In this document: positions 61,701-64,000 of the stretch, piece by piece
Layout of the letters: each line of letters begins with the position of its first letter
Numbering within the stretch: position 1 is the stretch's first letter
DNA from: Vanilla planifolia
Taxonomy: Eukaryota > Streptophyta > Magnoliopsida > Asparagales > Orchidaceae
NCBI GenBank assembly: GCA_023846275.1
Contig: CM043868.1
Coordinates: 12,371,755 to 12,435,754, forward strand
Length of the DNA stretch: 64,000 nt
Reading direction: 5' to 3'
Notes under the pieces: generated by a model
What the model saw: the letters and a program-made list of their open reading frames with translations, nothing else
Databases searched by the model: none
What the model was told of the DNA's origin: nothing
Translations under genes and position numbers: made by a program

Positions 61701-64000
61701 CACACAAATCTGCTAACAAACAGAGTCTTGTAATTTGAAAAGAAAATAGCTTATATTTGAAGTGGTTTAAACTCATCTCCTTTAAACATTCCTGTGGAAC
61801 TTGTTAATCAGGCAGGTAGTCTTTTACTAACTTGGGGTTATTAATAGGGTGGGCATGGTAATGTTATACTGCTTCTTATCATCAAGGTAAACATGACCAC
61901 TTTGCCAAACACATTGGCATGCTGTTCTTTTTGGAAAGATGTCCTATATGGAAGAAGTGGCTGTTATGCACTTGTGGAAGATTTTTGCGATTTGTTTATT
62001 CACTTAAGTGTTTTGTAAATTCACTATTTTGATTGTTTTGAAGAGGGGAGGAAAAAGAAGTTAATGCATTACCAATGAAAGTCTCTTAAATGTTCTTATA
62101 GTGGGTAAAGTCTTGCTTGTGGCTGTGCTGACTTTACTTTTTATTGCAAGTGGAATAATTAGTTACATGAAATGTGATAGGTTCGATCAACCGCCCGGAC
62201 TTGTTACAGAATGTTCTCAAAAACTTGGCCAGAACGTTCTCGCCGTCTATTTTCATCTTTTGATCCTGTCATACAAAGGGTAATTGGAGTTTTACTTTAC
62301 TTCTTTATAAATGATTAAAGAAAAATCCTGCTAGTGTGTCCTTTTTTGTAGTTAATAAACGATGAAGATGGGGGCATACATAAAAGATATGCATCCCCAT
62401 CTGTTCGTGAGAGAGGATTGCAGCTTTCACGTGTGCCATCTCAGACTGTTGTTACCAATGTTCCTGGCTATGGTACTTCGGCTATTGTTGCTATGGATAA
62501 AAGTTCTAGTGTTGCTTCAGGAATAGTATTTTCCTCAGGAGCTGGTGCTCTTTCACGAATGAAGCCACTTGAGAAAGGATCTGAAAGAAGCCTTGAGAGC
62601 ATGCTACAGGCAAGTAAACAGAAAGTTTCAGCTATTGAAAGCTTACTGAGGGGTGTTAGTCTATCAGAGAAGCAAAGGAATTCAAGTACACACTCAACAA
62701 GCTTGGATCTAGGTATATTTTGAGATGCTTTTATTGCACATGCTAGTGTTGATTTTAGGGTTTTAGTGGTTTTGGCATGCATGTCCACTTTTCAAGTATA
62801 GTATTTTGTAAATTTACTCCTTTATTTATTGTGTGTTCCGAGTGCATGACATAGCTAAAGCCTTTCCATCTCTATTTCGCACCTAGTACAGGAGTTGATT
62901 CCCCATCTTCATGTGATCCACTTGTCCCTGCAGTCATCCCTTCTACAAATCATCTTGCTTTGCAGAATGCAATATCAGTTGAGTCAAACGTTGCTACCAT
63001 TGTTAGAAGCAGCGCAAGGAATGGTCTGTCAAGTTTATCTGATGTCATGAATTCTCATAACCTGTATGCTGGAGATCATACTAAGTATGATAATCTTGCA
63101 TCTGATTCTTTGTCAGCTTTGTCATTATCTCACTCTGTCAGGAGACCTCCTGAAAGGACACTAGAGGGAAGTGCCATTGAAAGAGGTATTGATCACAGAT
63201 TTAAGAAACTCCAAAGCATGCAGGTTGATAAGCAGTATATGGATACACCTTACAAGGATTCTAGTGTTAGGGATCTTCATAATAATTATGTTCCTAATTT
63301 TCAGAGGCCGCTTCTCAGAAAGCAAGTGACTGCAAGATCTTCAGCTAGTCGCAGAAGCAGTTTTGATGATAGCCAACTTCAATTGGGTGAAATATCCAGC
63401 TACGTAGAGGGTCCAGCATCCCTGAGTGATGCACTTACTGAGGGTCTGAGCCCTAGCTCTGATTGGATGGCCAGGGTATCTGCTTTTAATTATTTGAGAA
63501 GTTTGTTGTTGCAAGGACCAAGAGGTATACAAGAAGTTACACAGAATTTTGAGAAGGTCATGAAATTGTTCTTCCGACACTTGGATGATCCTCACCATAA
63601 AGTTGCACAGGCCGCCCTTACTACGCTTGCGGAGGTTATCCCTTCATGTAGGAAGCCTTTTGAAAGCTATTTGGAGAGGATCTTGCCACATGTGTTTTCT
63701 AGGTTGATTGACCCAAAGGAGTTGGTTAGGCAACCATGTGTTGCAAACTTGGAAATTGTTAGCAAAACTTATGGTATTGATTCGCTGCTGCCTGCTCTTC
63801 TTCGTTCATTGGATGAACAGAGGTCTCCAAAGGCAAAACTTGCTGTTATTGAGTTTGCAAATAATTCTTTTGACAAGCACTCACCAAATGCAGATGGTTA
63901 TAGCAATAATGGTTTTCTTAAACTGTGGCTCGCTAAGCTGTCACCGTTTGTAACAGATAAAAATACCAAACTGAAAGAAGCTTCTATATCTGGAATTATA
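37444..64000 (+). CDS. CLASP: CLASP microtubule-associated protein, 14 exons, 3' end beyond window
   Basis: Exons 37444-37776, 39431-39586, 39826-39888, 46802-46870, 47022-47190, 52696-52857, 60072-60169, 60314-60388, 60473-60541, 60616-60701, 60770-60887, 62181-62279, 62352-62712 and 62892-64000+ join in one frame of 989 codons. All introns are GT-AG. I recognise the product as plant CLASP: KDWSLRISAMQRIEGLV, ADNCVKTMLRNCKVSRVLPR, DPHHKVAQAALTTLAE and RSLDEQRSPKAKLAVIEFA are family wording. Known role of the family: TOG/HEAT arrays bind tubulin and stabilise cortical microtubules at plus ends, cell edges and the phragmoplast, and plant CLASP also links microtubules to endosomal sorting of an auxin carrier. 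Layout: TOG1 about residues 1-225, linker to about 275, CLASP_N/TOG2 about 275-500, Ser/Arg-rich linker to about 795, TOG3 from about 797. The Arabidopsis protein is about 1,440 residues, so roughly 450 are missing on the right. No frameshift or stop is seen, so the gene looks functional. Confidence 0.95.
37777..39430 (+). other. CLASP: CLASP intron 1 (1,654 bp)
   Basis: GT-AG intron, T-rich, with a poly-T tract at about 38333-38347. No repeat or coding relic recognised. Confidence 0.85.
39431..39586 (+). CDS. CLASP: CLASP exon 2 (residues 112-163, TOG1)
   Basis: Phase 0 on both sides, with acceptor tcgatag and donor gtaagt. It encodes VSSPTIIVERAGTYAWTHKS, then WRVREEFARTVATAVGLF, a strongly conserved HEAT repeat of TOG1 with the Trp-Arg-Val-Arg-Glu-Glu intra-HEAT turn that is thought to face tubulin. 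Confidence 0.95.
39826..39888 (+). CDS. CLASP: CLASP exon 3 (residues 164-184, TOG1)
   Basis: A 21-codon exon (VLQLLNDPNNSVREVATSCIE) between acceptor ttggcag and donor gtgagc, phase 0 on both sides. It is one HEAT helix pair of TOG1. Confidence 0.93.
41165..41310. repeat. LTR-like direct repeat, left copy
   Basis: Resembles 44628-44760 in the same orientation: both run from a tggt.atcc..aatccctaac-like start through ccttttaagaga to tgaatgc.aaaattt, a ctaaaggttttgca block and gat..aag.tcaaaggtttg. The copies flank the antisense gypsy relic and are probably remnants of its LTRs. Divergence is high. Confidence 0.5.
42690..44260 (-). mobile_element. Degenerate Ty3/gypsy gag-protease-RT relic, antisense in CLASP intron 3
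   Basis: Reading the minus strand from right to left: a gag zinc-knuckle relic at about 43799-43860 (CKICKKKGYIKYKH, with the His and last Cys replaced), a retropepsin relic at about 43571-43622 (IVDTNNKNLIANKLGE, active site DTG changed to DTN), then the reverse transcriptase N-terminus at about 42905-43125 (LPPKHVIEHEI; PFVLMPKKDDGWTMC) and its continuation at about 42829-42861 (IPKIDDLLNQL). Stops and frameshifts break every domain, and no catalytic YVDD, RNase H or integrase is found. These are family motifs of plant chromoviral-type gypsy elements; the exact lineage is not assigned. Confidence 0.8.
43940..44595. repeat. About 387-bp tandem duplication in the gypsy gag relic
   Basis: cttgattgttgta...gaacttg at 43953 recurs at 44340, and the blocks tttgtggcataatcttgga / tttgtggtgtaattttgga and ggtaaaattttt recur in order (offset 387 falling to 369 through indels). 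The second copy lies in what would be the upstream gag of the minus-strand element. Confidence 0.65.
44628..44760. repeat. LTR-like direct repeat, right copy
   Basis: Partner of 41165-41310, about 3.46 kb away and in the same orientation. Shares the ccctaac, ccttttaagaga, ctgaatgc and aaaggtttg blocks. Confidence 0.5.
45898..46155. repeat. 128-bp tandem duplication in CLASP intron 3
   Basis: Two adjacent copies, 45898-46025 and about 46026-46155. Both begin at.tccctttg.ctttaagg, continue through ctagaa..aagcaatt..aaagcagtt and tctagct.ttttt, and end ctgtctc..tgga.tgccctaaaaa. They are diverged but collinear. Confidence 0.7.
46802..46870 (+). CDS. CLASP: CLASP exon 4 (residues 185-207, TOG1 end)
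   Basis: A 23-codon exon (EMYTQVGPQFLEELHRHQLP...) between acceptor catgcag and donor gtaatg, phase 0 on both sides. It is recognised by the conserved EMYTQVGPQF of plant CLASPs. It stands isolated after the 6.9-kb intron 3. Confidence 0.93.
47022..47190 (+). CDS. CLASP: CLASP exon 5 (residues 208-264, linker)
   Basis: Starts VKDINLRLSRIEPKVHPPDG after acceptor ttttttag and ends ...REVSLFGG, splitting a Gly codon (phase 1) at donor gttggt. Its Ser/Lys-rich SSNPSHKKGSPRMAKNA stretch is the basic linker after TOG1. Frame continuity with exon 6 through the split Gly gives LFGGEPDITEKP, which fits the family (LFGG.ADITEKPVEP in Arabidopsis). Confidence 0.92.
48753..49043. mobile_element. MITE-like element, about 291 bp, with 31-bp terminal inverted repeats
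   Basis: The left end (48753-48784, TTTAATTGCATATAGGTCCC then TTTGTGTTTGTC) matches the reverse complement of the right end (49012-49043, ATTAATTACAAACAGGTCCC then TTATATTTGTC). The ends share TTAATT.CA...AGGTCCCTT..TTTGTC, and the inside is A+T-rich and non-coding. A target-site duplication is not clear, so the superfamily is not assigned. Confidence 0.7.
50160..50390. repeat. Two small tandem duplications (about 58 bp and 50 bp units)
   Basis: aa.gaatgatgaatgagattgga is present at about 50183 and 50240 with the flanking ctaaataagaagt also repeated. Right after it, acttggattgttg..tcttgacatgttt.tgaca.tgac is present at 50294 and 50344. An antisense ORF of 156 codons (50012-50482) crosses both and shows no recognisable domain. 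Confidence 0.7.
50471..51552. repeat. Three-copy tandem repeat, about 355-bp unit, in CLASP intron 5
   Basis: Each unit starts gtaagaagtcattttgtaaa, at 50502, 50858 and 51211 (spacings 356 and 353 bp), and ends with gataatcatgtggcactcgatgtt near 51552. Units share long near-identical blocks such as ggaaaagcggaaaactacaa and cttcaggaagcttcagattt. An extra partial start sits at 50471. The copies are much more alike than the other repeats here, so the array is relatively young. Broken reading frames run through it (short ORFs, no intact protein). Confidence 0.9.
52696..52857 (+). CDS. CLASP: CLASP exon 6 (residues 264-318, TOG2 start)
   Basis: Acceptor ttttgtag, phase 1 at both ends, donor gttatt. 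It encodes EPDITEKPVEPIKLYSEKEL and the opening of the CLASP_N domain (PEKDWSLRISAMQRIEGLVC). It lies alone between introns of 5.5 and 7.2 kb. Confidence 0.95.
53130..53345. mobile_element. Possible MITE fragment with inner hairpin
   Basis: A perfect 10-bp inverted repeat gctctcaaaa (53163-53172) / ttttgagagc (53188-53197) lies in a stretch bounded by tactgcaaag and tttgcagttt words (about 53137 and 53326). The termini are not convincing, so this is tentative. Confidence 0.35.
53815..53960. repeat. ttcgagct-type inverted-repeat region
   Basis: Words such as cgagttttaattcgagct, agctcgaaatcagctc, ggttcgaatc and agatcgaacatgttcaaatt alternate in both orientations. This is like a widespread plant MITE type with AGCTCGA-rich ends. 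No clear end points. Confidence 0.4.
56330..56578. repeat. Direct repeat flanking a C-rich island, left copy
   Basis: Matches 58137-58388 in the same orientation at an offset of about 1,806 bp. Shared blocks include tattctttgaactc, tttgattgaaatt.attgaagatg, catttatggtct.gttctattgg and, near the end, catatcctt-like words. Confidence 0.75.
56770..57330. repeat. C-rich island and degenerate 60-86 bp repeats between the direct repeats
   Basis: At 56817-56910 the words gccgcttctgccactcgtt and tcaaccc recur, and C far exceeds G. At about 57157, 57217 and 57303 a degenerate unit aaa.t.cagctttt.agaaa.tt.ttgg..a recurs. No protein is recognised; the local ORFs have no family resemblance. Confidence 0.55.
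58137..58388. repeat. Direct repeat flanking a C-rich island, right copy
   Basis: Partner of 56330-56578. The two copies may be LTRs of a small non-autonomous element or the ends of a tandem duplication. No TG...CA ends, primer-binding site or polypurine tract could be confirmed. Confidence 0.7.
60072..60169 (+). CDS. CLASP: CLASP exon 7 (residues 318-350, TOG2)
   Basis: Acceptor gttaccag, donor gttcgt. It encodes GAVDYPSFHTLLRQLVPPLS, then NQLSDRRSSIVKQ, the conserved TOG2 repeat with the DRRS.IVKQ motif. Confidence 0.95.
60314..60388 (+). CDS. CLASP: CLASP exon 8 (residues 351-375, TOG2)
   Basis: Acceptor cctgtag, donor gttatt, phase 0 on both sides. It encodes ACHLLCFLSKELLGEFEAYA and EMFIP, near-identical to plant CLASPs. 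Confidence 0.95.
60473..60541 (+). CDS. CLASP: CLASP exon 9 (residues 376-398, TOG2)
   Basis: Acceptor tttttcag, donor gtaagt, phase 0. It encodes VLFKLVVITVLVIAESADNC and VKT. The hydrophobic run is a buried HEAT helix, not a membrane segment. Confidence 0.95.
60616..60701 (+). CDS. CLASP: CLASP exon 10 (residues 399-427, TOG2)
   Basis: Acceptor tttccatag, donor gtatga, ends in phase 2 inside an Arg codon. It encodes MLRNCKVSRVLPRIADCAKN and DRNAVLRAR. Confidence 0.95.
60770..60887 (+). CDS. CLASP: CLASP exon 11 (residues 427-466, TOG2)
   Basis: Acceptor catgttag, donor gtatta. It encodes CCEYALLILEYWADAPEIQR and SAELYEDLIKCCVADAMSE, a TOG2 HEAT repeat. The intron before it is only 68 bp. 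Confidence 0.95.
60888..62180 (+). other. CLASP: CLASP intron 11 (1,293 bp)
   Basis: GT-AG intron with T-rich sequence. No repeat or gene seen. The other introns not listed separately are 239 (intron 2), 151 (4), 144 (7), 84 (8), 74 (9), 68 (10), 72 (12) and 179 bp (13). Confidence 0.85.
62181..62279 (+). CDS. CLASP: CLASP exon 12 (residues 467-499, TOG2 end)
   Basis: Acceptor tgtgatag, donor gtaatt, phase 0. It encodes VRSTARTCYRMFSKTWPERS and RRLFSSFDPVIQR, the closing helices of CLASP_N. An overlapping ORF from 62101 runs in another frame and is not coding. Confidence 0.94.
62352..62712 (+). CDS. CLASP: CLASP exon 13 (residues 500-620, Ser-rich linker)
   Basis: Acceptor ttttgtag, donor gtatat, ends in phase 1 in a Gly codon. 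It opens LINDEDGGIHKRYASPSVRE. It is low-complexity and Ser-rich, with a family block GSERSLESMLQASKQKVSAI followed by a short helix (ESLLRGVSLSEKQ). The linker is expected to be basic and to help microtubule binding. Confidence 0.94.
62892..64000 (+). CDS. CLASP: CLASP exon 14 (residues 620-989, linker and TOG3; runs off the window)
   Basis: Acceptor agtacag; the frame is open to the last base. Residues 620-795 are disordered linker. They include NFQRPLLRKQ and a basic SASRRSSFDDSQLQ at 770-783 that resembles a phosphorylatable RRxS site; a regulatory role is inference. From about residue 797 (SDALTEGLSPSSDW) comes TOG3: FEKVMKLFFRHLDDPHHKVA, CRKPFESYLERILPHVFSRL, IDPKELVRQP and SLLPALLRSLDEQRSPKAKL. 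The window ends at KLKEASISGII, inside TOG3, so the 3' boundary of this exon is not seen. Confidence 0.95.

Noticed and set aside
62101..62283. ORF with a signal-peptide-like N-terminus
   Set aside because: It runs through the end of intron 11 and over exon 12 in the wrong frame. The exon 12 frame VRSTARTCYRMF is the conserved one.
1..64000. tRNA, rRNA, snoRNA or CRISPR-like arrays
   Set aside because: No cloverleaf, rRNA wording or regularly spaced short repeats were found. The tandem arrays lack unique spacers, and this is plant nuclear DNA.

Overview
This is a stretch of plant nuclear DNA holding one real gene, the first two thirds of a CLASP gene (CLIP-associated protein, a microtubule-stabilising TOG/HEAT-repeat protein), on the + strand from 37444 to the right edge. 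The first exon is G+C- and CpG-rich, while the introns and the upstream DNA are very A+T-rich. That contrast, and the protein wording, suggest a non-grass monocot such as a palm or a banana relative. The species assignment is a guess; that it is an angiosperm is secure.

Left part (1-37 kb): an intergenic retrotransposon graveyard with no intact gene. At about 4.6-9.8 kb lies a decayed minus-strand Ty1/copia element (SIRE/Maximus-like), with RNase H, reverse transcriptase, integrase, protease, gag and an initiator-tRNA primer-binding site readable in that order from left to right. It carries an internal 512-bp tandem duplication. A long LTR-like sequence followed by a copia gag occupies 12.5-16.5 kb (+ strand), and a second diverged copy of the LTR lies at 31.8-34.2 kb. 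Between them, at 22.1-29.6 kb, is a decayed plus-strand Ty3/gypsy element of the Tat type (protease, RT, RNase H, a second RNase H-like domain and integrase, flanked by diverged LTR pieces). The rest is A+T-rich DNA with microsatellites and many short dyads of the ATCATAC/GTATGAT type. A 197-bp tandem array ends about 400 bp before the CLASP start codon.

Right part (37.4-64 kb): 14 CLASP exons with GT-AG introns join in one open frame of 989 codons that is still open at the window end. Exons 1-4 encode the first TOG domain, exons 5-6 a linker, exons 6-12 the second TOG (CLASP_N) domain, exon 13 and the first half of exon 14 a Ser/Arg-rich linker, and the rest of exon 14 the start of the third TOG domain. 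Introns 3, 5 and 6 are 5.5-7.2 kb long and account for most of the gene length. They hold an antisense gypsy remnant (intron 3), a three-copy 355-bp tandem repeat and a MITE-like element (intron 5), and a pair of about 250-bp direct repeats around a C-rich island (intron 6).

I found no previously unknown gene system. The unusual material is repeat structure. No RNA gene, CRISPR array or second protein-coding gene could be supported.
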